64,000 nucleotides of DNA. Origin: an uncultured Pelagibacteraceae bacterium. Its GTDB lineage: Bacteria; Pseudomonadota; Alphaproteobacteria; Pelagibacterales; Pelagibacteraceae. Position numbers and translations under genes: made by a program. This document shows positions 18,463 through 30,100 of the stretch, one piece after another. The notes beneath the pieces were generated by a model. The model was given only the letters and a program-made list of their open reading frames with translations, ran no database searches and had not been told where the DNA came from. The number at the start of each line of letters is the position of its first letter. Within the stretch, counting starts at the first letter, position 1. The DNA lies in contig CACPLR010000003.1 of the NCBI GenBank assembly GCA_902634885.1, positions 1 to 64,000 on the forward strand, given 5' to 3'.

Positions 18463-21400
18463 ATGAACTTAGAATTGCTAGTTCCAGATATTGGAGATTT
18501 TGATCAAGTAGAAGTAATAGAAGTTCTTGTCAAAAAAGGTGATCATTTAAAAAAACAAGATGCAGTAATTACCCTTGAGAGTGATAAATCTAGTGTAGAG
18601 GTTCCATCAACAATTGAAGGTTTCATAAAAGATATAATTGTTAAAGTTGGCGATAAAGTTTCAAAAGGAGATGTAATTTTGTCGGTAGTTGGAACTGAAA
18701 ATAAAGATGAAAAAATACCCCCACTTACTGAAAAAATTATTAAAGAGGCTGAAAATACAATTCAATACAACGACAATTTAAATCAAATAAAAAAATCTGA
18801 GCCAATTGAGAATACAAAAAAAACTAATATAGAGTTTGTCTCAAGTAAAGATGATATTGACCCTGTAGAAACTAAAGAATGGGTGGAATCACTTACAGCT
18901 GTTGTTCAACAAGAAGGATCTGAGAGAGCAAATTTTTTAATTAAGCAACTAATTGATCACGCATACAGACAGGGGTCAAAAATTCCTTACACCCAAAGCA
19001 CTCCATATATAAATACAATTCCTCCTGAGGAAGAAACGAAATCTCCTGGTGACCAAAACATTGAGAGGAGGTTAAGATCATTAATTAGATGGAATGCAGC
19101 AGCGATGGTTGTCAGAGCTAACAAAAAATTTCCTGAACTAGGTGGCCACATTGGAACTTTTGCATCAGCTGCAACCTTATATGATGTTGGGATGAATCAC
19201 TTTTGGAAAGCAAAAAGTGATAATTTTGGAGGAGACTTAATCTATTTTCAAGGTCACAGTGCACCAGGCATGTATGCAAGAGCTTTTCTAGAGGGTAGAC
19301 TTAACGAAAAACAATTAGACAGTTTTAGACAAGAAGTAAATAAAGGTGGACTGTCTTCATACCCTCATCCTTGGCTAATGCCTAATTTTTGGCAATTCCC
19401 AACTGTTTCAATGGGATTAGGTCCTATGCTAGCAATATACCAAGCTCGTTTTATGAAATATCTAATTAATAGAGGTTTAATCAAAGACGAGGGAAGAAAA
19501 GTTTGGGCTTTTCTTGGTGATGGTGAAATGGATGAACCAGAATCATTAGGTGCAATTGGTTTAGCAGCTCGAGAAAAATTAGATAACTTAATATTCGTAG
19601 TGAATTGTAATCTTCAAAGACTTGACGGACCAGTCAGGGGAAATGGTAAAATTATCCAAGAGCTAGAGGGAATATTTAGAGGTGCAGGCTGGAATGTTAT
19701 TAAAGTTATCTGGGGATCTTATTGGGATTCTTTATTAGCCAATGATAAATCTGGTCATCTTGTTAAATTAATGAATGAAACTGTTGATGGTGAATATCAG
19801 GCATTTAAGGCAAGAGATGGTTTGTATGTTAGAGAGAAATTTTTTGGAAAATTTCCAGAGACTTTTCAAATGGTATCTGCAATGTCAGATAAAGATATTT
19901 GGAGACTAAACAGAGGTGGTCACGATCCCCATAAAGTTTATGCAGCTTACGATAAAGCTGTAAAAAATATAGGCAGCCCAACTGTTATTATTGCAAAAAC
20001 AATAAAAGGATATGGCATGGGTAAATCTGGTGAAAGTGTAAATACTACACATCAACAAAAAAAATTAGATGTTGATGACTTAATGTATTACAGAGATAGG
20101 TTTGATGTCCCTTTAACCGATCAACAGGTTAAAAATATAGAATATTTTAAACCTGACGAAAATTCACCTGAAATAAAATACTTAAAACAGCGTAGATATG
20201 ATTTAGGAGGCTTTATCCCAGAGAGAACAACTTTTTCTAAACCAATTAAAACGCCAGAAAAAAATATTTTTGACACTATGACAAAATCAACTGGAGAAAA
20301 AGAAATGTCTACGACAATGGCATTAGTCAGAATGTTAACAAGTTTATTAAGAGATAAACACGTTGCAAAAAAATTAGTTCCAATAATTCCTGATGAAGCA
20401 AGAACGTTTGGAATGGAAGGGTTCTTTCAAAAAATTGGTATCTATGCACACGAAGGCCAAAAATATGAACCAGAGGATGCAGCTCAACTGAGCTCTTACA
20501 GAGAGGAAAAAAGTGGTCAAGTTTTAGAGGAAGGTATTAATGAGGCAGGTGCAATGTCTTCATGGATAGCAGCAGGAACATCTTACACAAATCATGATAT
20601 TGAGATGATTCCAATATATCTATTCTATTCAATGTTTGGATTTCAGAGAATAGGAGATTTTGCTTGGGCAGCTGGAGATAGTCAGGCTAGAGGATTTTTA
20701 ATTGGTGCTACAGCAGGTAGAACAACTTTAGCTGGTGAAGGTTTGCAGCATCAAGATGGACACAGTCATTTATTGGCTTCCACTATTCCCAACTGTGTTT
20801 CATATGACCCAACATTTCATTATGAGTTAGCAGTCATATTTAGAGAAGGCCTGCAAAGAATGCATGAGAATAATGAGAATATATTTTATTACATAACTAC
20901 TATGAATGAAAATTACTCTCATCCTGAAATGCCAAAAGGGTGTGAAGATGGAATTTTAAAAGGTATGTATAGGATAAAGGATTTTACAAAACACAAAAAA
21001 AATAAAATTCAACTTCTCGGTTCAGGAGCTATTTTAAGAGAAATGATTTCTGCTGCAGAAATTCTTCAAAATAATTACGAAATAGACAGTGAAATTTGGA
21101 GTGTTACTAGTTTTAATGAACTTAGAAGAGATGGATTAGAGGTAGAAAGATATAATTTGTTGAACCCTGATAAAGAAAAAAAAATAACCTATCTTGAAAA
21201 GTGTCTTGGTAAAACCGAAGGACCTATACTTGCGGCTTCAGATTATATGAGGATGAATTCTGATCAAATCAGACCTTATGTATCGAAAAGCTTTTACTCA
21301 CTCGGCACAGATGGGTTTGGAAGAAGTGATACGAGAAAAAATTTAAGAAAATTTTTTGAAGTAGATAAAGAGCATATAGTTACATATGGGTTAAGCATTT

Positions 21401-21495
21401 TAGCTAATGAGCAATTAATTGCATCAAAATATGTCAAGGATGCAATTAAAAAATATAAAATTGATCAGGCAAAACCAATGCCAACCAAATTATAA
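18463..21495 (+). CDS. aceE: Pyruvate dehydrogenase E1 (AceE type) with N-terminal lipoyl domain
   Basis: Residues ~1-80 are a lipoyl domain with ESDKSSVEVPS; from about residue 130 a homodimeric E1 (GHIGTFASAATLYDVGMNHFW, FLGDGEMDEPES, GEGLQHQDGHSHL). Confidence 0.95.
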   Translation: MNLELLVPDIGDFDQVEVIEVLVKKGDHLKKQDAVITLESDKSSVEVPSTIEGFIKDIIVKVGDKVSKGDVILSVVGTENKDEKIPPLTEKIIKEAENTIQYNDNLNQIKKSEPIENTKKTNIEFVSSKDDIDPVETKEWVESLTAVVQQEGSERANFLIKQLIDHAYRQGSKIPYTQSTPYINTIPPEEETKSPGDQNIERRLRSLIRWNAAAMVVRANKKFPELGGHIGTFASAATLYDVGMNHFWKAKSDNFGGDLIYFQGHSAPGMYARAFLEGRLNEKQLDSFRQEVNKGGLSSYPHPWLMPNFWQFPTVSMGLGPMLAIYQARFMKYLINRGLIKDEGRKVWAFLGDGEMDEPESLGAIGLAAREKLDNLIFVVNCNLQRLDGPVRGNGKIIQELEGIFRGAGWNVIKVIWGSYWDSLLANDKSGHLVKLMNETVDGEYQAFKARDGLYVREKFFGKFPETFQMVSAMSDKDIWRLNRGGHDPHKVYAAYDKAVKNIGSPTVIIAKTIKGYGMGKSGESVNTTHQQKKLDVDDLMYYRDRFDVPLTDQQVKNIEYFKPDENSPEIKYLKQRRYDLGGFIPERTTFSKPIKTPEKNIFDTMTKSTGEKEMSTTMALVRMLTSLLRDKHVAKKLVPIIPDEARTFGMEGFFQKIGIYAHEGQKYEPEDAAQLSSYREEKSGQVLEEGINEAGAMSSWIAAGTSYTNHDIEMIPIYLFYSMFGFQRIGDFAWAAGDSQARGFLIGATAGRTTLAGEGLQHQDGHSHLLASTIPNCVSYDPTFHYELAVIFREGLQRMHENNENIFYYITTMNENYSHPEMPKGCEDGILKGMYRIKDFTKHKKNKIQLLGSGAILREMISAAEILQNNYEIDSEIWSVTSFNELRRDGLEVERYNLLNPDKEKKITYLEKCLGKTEGPILAASDYMRMNSDQIRPYVSKSFYSLGTDGFGRSDTRKNLRKFFEVDKEHIVTYGLSILANEQLIASKYVKDAIKKYKIDQAKPMPTKL

Positions 21496-22766
21496 TGGAA
21501 AATAAAAATCTTATTGTTCCAAATATTGGAGAATTCAAAGATGTTGAGGTAATTGAAGTCCTAGTAAATGAGGGTGACACTATTAACAAAAATGATCCTT
21601 TGATCACAATTGAAAGTGATAAATCAAGTGTTGAGATACCCAGTTTACTTTCTGGCAAAATTCAAAAATTAAATGTGAAAATCGGAGATAAAGTATCAGA
21701 AGGAAGTTTAATAGCTATCATCGCGTCTGACGAACAAAAACAAAAAATAATTGAAAATATTTCTGAAATTAAAAATGAAAATAAAAAAGAAATACAAGCT
21801 CCTTTAAATATAAATAAAAGTGAAGAAGTAAATATTTCCTCGAATAATCAAAACTCAGCAACCCTTGCTAGTCCAAAAGCAAGAAAATTTGCCCGTGAAT
21901 TAGGAGTAGATGTATCAGAAATTAAGGGATCAGAGAGATTGGGCAGAGTTGTAGAAAGCGATGTTAAAAAATTTGTTGCTGATAGAATTAGCAAACCTAC
22001 TAAGTTTGCGAAGTATGAAAAAAGAGGTGAGATTATAGATGAATATCAACATTCAGAATTTGGAGCTGTAGAGACAAAATATCTTACTAGGATAAAAAAA
22101 ATAGCAGCTCCTCATTTAACAAATTCTTGGAATAAAATACCTCATGTAACGAACCACGATGAAGCTGATATAACTGAAATGGATGAATTCAGGAAGTCTT
22201 TAACAGATATTTACACAGGTAAAAAAAAGAAAATAACACCTTTAGCATTCATCATAAAAGCTTTGGTTTCTGGCTTAAAAAAGTTCCCACATTTTAACGC
22301 TTCCATAGACAATATTGAGGAGGGAAAAATTACACTTAAAAAATATTTTCATATAGGTATTGCAGTAGATACCCCTAATGGACTTATGGTTCCAAAAATT
22401 AGAAATGCTGACATAAAAAATATTGCCCAGCTAGGGGATGAATTAAAAAAAATAAGTAATGATTGCAGAGAATTAAAAATTAATAAAAAAGAATTTTTTG
22501 GAGGTTCTATGACAATTACAAGCCTTGGAGGAATAGGTGGATCTTTTTTTACACCTATAATCAATTTACCAGAGGTAGCTATTCTCGGTATTGGTAGATC
22601 TTATAAGAGACAAACATATATTAATAATAAATTTATGACTAGAACTGTTTTACCTTTATCTTTATCATATGATCATAGAATAATTGATGGTGCAGAAGCG
22701 GCTAGATTTAATAACGAACTGAAGGATAATTTAGGGAAAAATTTTGCTTACAAATTGGCGATCTAA
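21495..22766 (+). CDS. aceF: Dihydrolipoamide acetyltransferase (PDH E2)
   Basis: One lipoyl domain (ESDKSSVEIPS), E3-binding domain ASPKARKFARELGVDVSEIKGS, catalytic LSYDHRIIDGAEAARF. Confidence 0.95.
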   Translation: MENKNLIVPNIGEFKDVEVIEVLVNEGDTINKNDPLITIESDKSSVEIPSLLSGKIQKLNVKIGDKVSEGSLIAIIASDEQKQKIIENISEIKNENKKEIQAPLNINKSEEVNISSNNQNSATLASPKARKFARELGVDVSEIKGSERLGRVVESDVKKFVADRISKPTKFAKYEKRGEIIDEYQHSEFGAVETKYLTRIKKIAAPHLTNSWNKIPHVTNHDEADITEMDEFRKSLTDIYTGKKKKITPLAFIIKALVSGLKKFPHFNASIDNIEEGKITLKKYFHIGIAVDTPNGLMVPKIRNADIKNIAQLGDELKKISNDCRELKINKKEFFGGSMTITSLGGIGGSFFTPIINLPEVAILGIGRSYKRQTYINNKFMTRTVLPLSLSYDHRIIDGAEAARFNNELKDNLGKNFAYKLAI

Positions 22767-22777
22767 TATAAAAAAAT

Positions 22778-23875
22778 ATGATTAAAAATTTCAAAATAAA
22801 AAAAAATAATGTTGAAATTTTTTTTGCGAACAGAAAATCAAAAATATATCCGAATATATGGTTGCGTGATCATATCAAAAATACTGAAAATTGGGATTTT
22901 AGAACAAACCAAAGAAAGACTTTTACAGCTAATCTAATGCCAGATTTAAAGGCAGTTAAGGGCAAAATTTTAGAAAATGGAAAACTTCTCAGTATAACTT
23001 GGTCAGACTCATCTTCGCCAGCAAAATATTCCCATAAATTTTTGTTGAGTAATTCAGAGAAAAAGCAAATAAAGAAAAATATTAAACCATGGATAGCTCG
23101 AAATATCAAAAACCAGATTTACATTGATTATAATAAAATAGATGAAAATAAAAATTTCATAAACTTGCTTGAGAGTTTACATATTTACGGTTTTGCAGTT
23201 ATAAAAAATTGTAAGCCAAATCTTAAATCAGTAAATAAAATCGCTAATAAAATAGGTTATGTAAGAAATTCAATTTTTGGTGGTCTTTGGACTTTTGAAT
23301 CAGATAATAAAAAAGCCGACAGCGCATATTCACAGGAGGAATTAAGACCACATACTGACTCAACATACAGTAATGATGCCCCTGGATTACAATTACTACT
23401 TTGTTGTAAGTATAATGCAAAAGGAGGAGCATCAATTATGGTTGATGGTTTATCTATAGCAAGAGAATTAAAAAAAAATCATCAAAAATTATTTAAAACT
23501 CTCACTGAAATAAAAGTAAAAGGTAAATATTTAGGGGATGGTGTCGATCTTGAGGCGGAGAGACCAGTTTTTAGATTAAATAATCATAAAGAAATTGTAC
23601 AAGTGAGTTTTAATAATTATGATAGAGCTCCCATCGACTTACCATATAAATCAATATTAGAATTTTATAATGCAATTAAAAAATTCGACCAACTAGCCAA
23701 CAGTAAAAAATATCAGTGGAGACATATATTACGACCAGGAGAACTTTTGATATTTAATAATTGGAGAGTTATGCATGGAAGAGGGTCTTTTAGTGGAAAG
23801 AGAAAAATGGCTGGCTGTTATATCAATAAGGAAGACTTTGACAGCTGTTGTAGAATGAACAGCATAATTAATTAA
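22778..23875 (+). CDS. Gamma-butyrobetaine hydroxylase-like TauD/TfdA dioxygenase
   Basis: N-terminal IYPNIWLRDHI (DUF971-like); Fe ligands RPHTDSTYS and distal His in RVMHGRGSF. Confidence 0.82.
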   Translation: MIKNFKIKKNNVEIFFANRKSKIYPNIWLRDHIKNTENWDFRTNQRKTFTANLMPDLKAVKGKILENGKLLSITWSDSSSPAKYSHKFLLSNSEKKQIKKNIKPWIARNIKNQIYIDYNKIDENKNFINLLESLHIYGFAVIKNCKPNLKSVNKIANKIGYVRNSIFGGLWTFESDNKKADSAYSQEELRPHTDSTYSNDAPGLQLLLCCKYNAKGGASIMVDGLSIARELKKNHQKLFKTLTEIKVKGKYLGDGVDLEAERPVFRLNNHKEIVQVSFNNYDRAPIDLPYKSILEFYNAIKKFDQLANSKKYQWRHILRPGELLIFNNWRVMHGRGSFSGKRKMAGCYINKEDFDSCCRMNSIIN

Positions 23876-23887
23876 ATTTAAATCAAA

Positions 23888-24778
23888 ATGAATAAATCAG
23901 CATCATTAATTTGTGCTCTAATAACGACTTTTATTTGGGGGACAGCTTTTATTGCACAAGATACTGGGATGGACAATATTGGCCCACTGACTTTCAACTC
24001 TGCTAGATTTTTTGTTGGTTTCATTTTTATGCTTCCAGTTGCTTTAATAATTGAGAGAAAAAAAATAATCCCTGAAATTAATTCAAACAAAAAACTATTT
24101 TTTAAATATTATATGTTTATGGGTGTATCTCTATTTTTGGGTACTTCGCTTCAACAAGCTGCTTTACAATATACCAATATTGCTAATGCAGCATTTTTTA
24201 CAATTTTTTACGTACCAATTGTCCCGATATTATTATTTTTTTTTTATAAAATCAAAGTTCATTGGAGTATCTGGCCCTCAATAGCAATGTGTATAATCGG
24301 AGTTTATTTACTTAGTAATTTTTCAAACTCACAAATAATGTTAGGTGATGCATTGGTAATTCTGTGCTCTTTATTTTGGGCACTGCATATAATTTTTGCA
24401 GGAAAATTTATGAAAAAATTTGATTTACCTATATTTTATGCTTCTTTACAGTCAATTTTTGTTTTTTCACTTTCTATAATAGCTGCTTATGTATTAGAGG
24501 AAATAGATATTCAAAAAATACTTTTAGAATACAGTTCTATACTTTATGCAGGAATTCTATCAGGTGGTGTTGCTTTTACTCTTCAGATGTATGCACAAAA
24601 AAATATTGATGAAGCTCCTGCAGCTATAATATATTCATTAGAAGGTGTTTTTGCTGCACTTGCAGGCTGGATAATTCTTAATCAAATTTTAAATTTGGAT
24701 AATATTATTGGATGCTTCCTAATATTATTTGCTGTGATTTTATCACAGATTGCTCCTTCAGCTGCTAAGAAAGTTTAA
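23888..24778 (+). CDS. EamA/DMT-family transporter
   Basis: About ten hydrophobic segments; FIWGTAFIAQDTGM start and SLEGVFAALAGWIILNQ near the C-terminus. Confidence 0.9.
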   Translation: MNKSASLICALITTFIWGTAFIAQDTGMDNIGPLTFNSARFFVGFIFMLPVALIIERKKIIPEINSNKKLFFKYYMFMGVSLFLGTSLQQAALQYTNIANAAFFTIFYVPIVPILLFFFYKIKVHWSIWPSIAMCIIGVYLLSNFSNSQIMLGDALVILCSLFWALHIIFAGKFMKKFDLPIFYASLQSIFVFSLSIIAAYVLEEIDIQKILLEYSSILYAGILSGGVAFTLQMYAQKNIDEAPAAIIYSLEGVFAALAGWIILNQILNLDNIIGCFLILFAVILSQIAPSAAKKV

Positions 24779-25545
24779 AAGTAAATAAGTGCAAATAAAA
24801 TAATACTTAGAAAAATTCTATAATAAACGAATAAGTTTAAACTAAATTTACTTACAAAAATAAGAAAATATTTAATTGTTATATAAGAAATTATAAATGA
24901 TAAAATAATAGATAATAAAAAAACGAAATCAAATTTGATTTCATCGCTTATTAAATCTCTTATACCAAGAACACTTGCTCCTGCAAGGGCAGGGATAGAT
25001 AAGTAAAAGGCGATTTTAGTGGAATCAATTCTATCAAAATTTAAAAAACGTGAGGCTGTTATAATCACACCTGACCTACTTACACCAGGTATAACGGCTA
25101 AGGCTTGAAATAAACCAATTATAATTACATTTTTTAAATTAAGATCTAAATCAATTTTTTTTTTAATAGTCTGTTTATCAGCAAAAAAAAGAAGTAATCC
25201 AAAAAGCAAAGTTGTCCATGCAATAACCTCTATAGATCTTAATTTTTCTATAATACTAGTTGAGTGTAAAATAAAACCAACTAAAATTAGAGGAATTGAT
25301 CCTAAAAATATTAAAACAGCTAAAGATTTATTTTCAAACATGTTTATTAAATCTTTTCTAAAATAAAAAATTATTGCTAATAAAGAACCAAGATGAAGAC
25401 AAATATCTAATTGTAGTGAAGCTATCTGAAAATCATTAAATTTTGTAACTACAATTAAGTGTGCAGAGGAACTGACTGGAATAAATTCAAAGAAACCTTG
25501 AATAATTGCTAATATGGAAGTTTCTATGTATTTTGAAATCATCAA
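24775..25545 (-). CDS. uppP: Undecaprenyl-diphosphatase UppP/BacA
   Basis: IIQGFFEFIPVSSSAHLIV and ALAVIPGVSRSGVIITASRFL. Confidence 0.95.
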   Translation of the reverse strand: MMISKYIETSILAIIQGFFEFIPVSSSAHLIVVTKFNDFQIASLQLDICLHLGSLLAIIFYFRKDLINMFENKSLAVLIFLGSIPLILVGFILHSTSIIEKLRSIEVIAWTTLLFGLLLFFADKQTIKKKIDLDLNLKNVIIIGLFQALAVIPGVSRSGVIITASRFLNFDRIDSTKIAFYLSIPALAGASVLGIRDLISDEIKFDFVFLLSIILSFIISYITIKYFLIFVSKFSLNLFVYYRIFLSIILFALIYF

Positions 25546-25719
25546 GAAATTAATAAATAATCAAATTCTAACTAAAATAAAGCAATTACCAAATTGCATA
25601 TCAAGTATGTTAAAAGTGAAAAACCCGTAGAATTTATAAGAAATTGGAAATTATTAGTCAGTAAATATGACCTATATTTTCTTTATCCTTCTATAACAAT
25701 AGTATATATCTCCTCTCCA

Positions 25720-27153
25720 ATGTCAGAAAAAATGTTAAAGTTTGTTGAGATAGGTCAACAAAACCCACCTAAAAGAGACAAAAACTCTAGAAAAGAGGAT
25801 TTTAACGAGATTTATTCAGAATTTATTAAAGGAAAAGCAAATGAGCAATCAAGTAGATGTTCACAATGTGGAGTCCCATTTTGTCAAGTTCACTGTCCTT
25901 TAAGCAATAATATACCTGATTGGCTTAAGTTAACAGCCGAAGGTAGACATGAAGAGGCTTATCAACTATCTCAAAGTACTAATAACATGCCAGAGGTGTG
26001 TGGAAGAATATGTCCCCAAGATAGGTTGTGCGAGGGCAATTGTGTTATTGAGCAATCAGGACACGGAACTGTAACTATTGGATCAATTGAAAAATATATT
26101 ACAGAGACTGCTTGGGAAAATGGCTGGGTGAAGCCAATAAAAGTAATTCATGAGGTAAATCAAAGTGTTGGTATTATTGGTGCTGGACCTGCAGGACTTG
26201 CTTGCGGTGAAGAATTAAGAAAAAAAGGTTATCAAGTTACAATTTATGATCGTTATGATCGTTCTGGTGGATTGTTGATTTATGGTATTCCTAATTTTAA
26301 ACTAGAAAAGCATGTTGTAGAGAGAAGAATTAAGCTTTTAAAAGAAGGTGGAATTCAATTCGTAAACAACTTTGAGGTAGGTAAAGATGCTACCTTAAAA
26401 GAGTTAAATGAAAAACATGATGCAATTTTAATTGCTACTGGAGTTTATAAAGCAAGAGAAGTAAATCTTCCAGGAAACGATCTTAGTAATATATTTCCTG
26501 CTATGGAATTTTTGACTGCATCGAATAAAAAAGGGTTAGGAGATAAAGTTGAACTTTTTGATGATGGAACATTAAATGCTAAAAATAAAGATGTAGTTGT
26601 AATTGGTGGTGGAGATACTGCTATGGACTGCGTTAGAACCTCAATTAGACAAGATGCAAAATCTGTTAAATGTTTATACAGAAGAGATAAAGCGAATATG
26701 CCAGGTTCTGCAAGAGAAGTTGCTAATGCAGAAGAAGAAGGAGTTGAATTTATTTGGCTAAGTAGTCCAAAAGAATTTAAAGGAACAAATAAAGTAGAAA
26801 GTTTACTAGTGGACAAGATAGAGCTAGGCGATCCAGACGAAAGTGGAAGAAGAAAACCAATTATAAAAGAAAATTCAGAATTTAAAATTAAAGCTGACCT
26901 AGTAATAAAAGCGTTGGGATTTGATCCTGAGGAGTTGCCGAAATTATTTCAAGAGGAAAGATTACAAGTTACAAAGTGGGGTACAATTAAAGCTGATTTT
27001 GATACCATGGAAACAAATATCCCTGGTGTTTTTGCGGCTGGCGATATTGTGCGAGGAGCTTCGTTAGTTGTATGGGCAATTAAAGATGGTAGGGATGCAG
27101 CTTTATCAATTTCAAATTATCTTCAATTAAAACAAAAACAAAAAGTTGCTTAA
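25720..27153 (+). CDS. gltD: Glutamate synthase small subunit
   Basis: CSQCGVPFCQVHCPLSNNIPDW, CGRICPQDRLCEGNC, IGAGPAGLACGEELRKKGY. Start moved to internal Met 25720. Confidence 0.95.
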   Translation: MSEKMLKFVEIGQQNPPKRDKNSRKEDFNEIYSEFIKGKANEQSSRCSQCGVPFCQVHCPLSNNIPDWLKLTAEGRHEEAYQLSQSTNNMPEVCGRICPQDRLCEGNCVIEQSGHGTVTIGSIEKYITETAWENGWVKPIKVIHEVNQSVGIIGAGPAGLACGEELRKKGYQVTIYDRYDRSGGLLIYGIPNFKLEKHVVERRIKLLKEGGIQFVNNFEVGKDATLKELNEKHDAILIATGVYKAREVNLPGNDLSNIFPAMEFLTASNKKGLGDKVELFDDGTLNAKNKDVVVIGGGDTAMDCVRTSIRQDAKSVKCLYRRDKANMPGSAREVANAEEEGVEFIWLSSPKEFKGTNKVESLLVDKIELGDPDESGRRKPIIKENSEFKIKADLVIKALGFDPEELPKLFQEERLQVTKWGTIKADFDTMETNIPGVFAAGDIVRGASLVVWAIKDGRDAALSISNYLQLKQKQKVA

Positions 27154-30100
27154 TGAGCATTTATAAAAAAAATCTAAACCAGTTAAAGCAAAATTTGGTT
27201 TACAACGAAACTATGGAGCATGATGCTTGTGGTGTAGGACTGGTAGCATCAACAGAGGGAGTAAAGTCTAGAAAAGTTGTCGAGTATGGAATCCAAGCCT
27301 TAAAAGCCGTTTGGCATCGAGGAGCTATAGATGCAGATGGTAAGACAGGTGATGGAGCAGGAATACATATTGAGATTCCAAAAGATTTTTTTATAGAAAA
27401 AATTGAAATAACTGGCCACAAACATGACGAATCTGATTTGTGTATTGGAATGATTTTTTTGCCAAGAAATGATTATCAAGGCCAGGAGCAATGTAGAATA
27501 ATTGTAGAAAGTGAATTAACAAAAAAAAACTTCAATATTTATGGTTGGCGTCAGGTCCCTGTAAATCCTTCTGTGCTCGGGGAAAAAGCTGAAAATACAA
27601 GACCTGAGATTACACAAGTTTTATTCAAACATAATGATAAAAAATTAATCGGTAAAAATTTAGAGAGAGTTCTATATGAAACAAGAAGAAAAATTGAGAA
27701 GGAGGCTCTAAACAGCCAGCTTAATGGCTTTTATATTTGTTCATTTAGTTCTAAATCAATTATTTATAAAGGAATGTTTCTTGCTGAGGCTTTGTCAGAT
27801 TTTTACACTGATCTTAAAGATGAGAGATTTATTTCAAGATTTGCAATTTTTCATCAAAGATTTTCTACTAACACAGCACCCAGCTGGGATTTAGCACAAC
27901 CTTTTAGAGCAATAGCTCATAACGGAGAGATAAATACTCTTAAAGGAAATGTTAATTGGATGAAGATTCATGAGCAAGAAATGCATAGCCCATTATTTGA
28001 TGATATGGAAAATTTAAAACCTGTAATCCCATCTGGAAACTCAGATTCTGCATCACTGGATAATGTATTTGAATTGCTAAATATTTCTGGACAACCTGCG
28101 CCGTTAGCTAAATTACTTTTAATACCTGATGCGTGGTCAAAAAAAAGTAAAGTTCTTCCAAAGGACCATCTTCAACTATTTAATTTTCTTAATAGCACTA
28201 TGGAGCCCTGGGATGGCCCTGCTGCTATAGCAGCGACAGACAACGAGTGGGTAATTGCAGCTACTGATAGAAATGGTCTAAGGCCAATGAGATACACTGT
28301 TACAAGAGATAGATTATTATTTGCTGGATCAGAAACAGGAATGGTTGATCTTAATGAAAAAAAAATAGTAACAAAAGGAAGATTAGGACCTGGAGAAATA
28401 ATTGGTGTAAGAATTGAAAAAGGAAAAGTATTTACAAACAGTGACATTAAAAATTACCTAGCAAAAGAGTACAAGCGTTTTAATAATCAAATAATAGATC
28501 TAGATAAAAAGTTTCCTATCGAGAATGAAAAAAATTTATTTTTTAATGAAGAGCTAAGAACTAGACAGCATTGTTTTGGATATAGTTTAGAGGATTTAGA
28601 ATTAATTTTACACCCAATGGCAGAGGATGCAAAAGAAGCAACTGGATCTATGGGCGATGATACTCCCTTAGCAGTGCTTTCTGATAAATATAGACCTTTG
28701 TATCATTTCTTTAGACAAAATTTTAGTCAAGTAACCAATCCTCCCATCGACTCTTTAAGAGAAAATAAGGTGATGAGTTTAAAAACAAGATTTGGAAATC
28801 TTGGCAACATATTAGATTTTGACAATCTTACCGAGGAAAACATTTATGTTTTAGATAGCCCAGTTCTATCGAATTCTCAGTTTGATAAGTTTACAGACTT
28901 CTTCGGAAAAAATCAAAGAACTTTAGAGTGTCTGTTTGATAAAAATTCAGATTTAGAAAACGCTTTAGAGAATTTAAAAAGTCAAGCAGAGCAAGCAGCA
29001 AGAGAGGGAATTACACAGCTTATTTTAAGTGATAAAAATATTTCAAGTGAAAAGCTACCAATGCCAATGCTACTTTGTATTGGTGCTGTCAATACTCATC
29101 TTATAAAATTAGGTTTAAGAGGATACGTTTCAATAAACGTCCAAACTGGAGATGCTCTTGACACACATTCATTTGCAACTTTAATTGGTGTAGGAGCGAC
29201 TACAGTTAATCCTTATTTGGCGTTTGACAGTTTATTTGAAAGATATTCAAAAAAATTATTTGGAAATCTAAGTTTTGACGAGTGCGTTTCCAGATTTATC
29301 AAATCTGTTAATTTAGGTTTATTAAAAATTATGTCAAAAATGGGGATCTCTGTTCTTAGTTCTTACAGAGGAGGTTGTAATTTTGAAACAGTAGGTCTTA
29401 GTAGAACAATTGTTAAAGACTTTTTCCCTGGTGTGCTATCTAAAATCTCTGGAATTGGCCTAACAGGTATTGAAAAAAAAATTAGAAATATTCACAAACA
29501 AGCATTCGAAAACCAATCTAATATACTACCAATTGGAGGTATATACCGTTACAGGAAAAACGGTGAGACACATCAATACCAAGGTAAATTAATTCATCTT
29601 TTACAAACTGCAGTTGCTGATAATTCTTTTGAAGTTTACAAGAAATATACAAAAGGAATTTATAACCTTCAGCCAATCAGCTTAAGAGACTTAATTGATT
29701 TTAAATCGAAAAATCCAATCAATATTGATGAAGTAGAAAATGTGCAAGAAATTATGAAAAGATTTGGAAGTGGAAGTATGTCTCATGGTGCTTTATCCAA
29801 AGAAGCACACGAAACATTAGCGATTGGCATGAATAGAATAAAAGGTGCCTCATGTAGTGGAGAAGGAGGCGAAGACGAAGATAGATTTAAAATTAGAGAA
29901 AATGGAGATAGTGCGAATTCAAGAGTTAAACAAATAGCTTCAGCTAGGTTTGGGGTAACAATAAATTATTTAAATAATTGTAACGAGATAGAAATCAAAA
30001 TTGCCCAAGGTGCAAAACCTGGTGAAGGTGGTCAATTACCAGGCTTTAAAGTTACTGATGAAATTGCAAGATTAAGACATTCTACACCTGGAGTTACATT

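Noticed and set aside
25582-25597. GCAATT-ACCA-AATTGC inverted repeat upstream of gltD
   Set aside because: Only 6-bp arms in AT-rich DNA with no T-tract; too likely by chance to call.
25594-25719. N-terminal extension of gltD
   Set aside because: The GltD-like sequence begins at MSEKMLKFVEIGQQ; the upstream 42 codons look like leader DNA.
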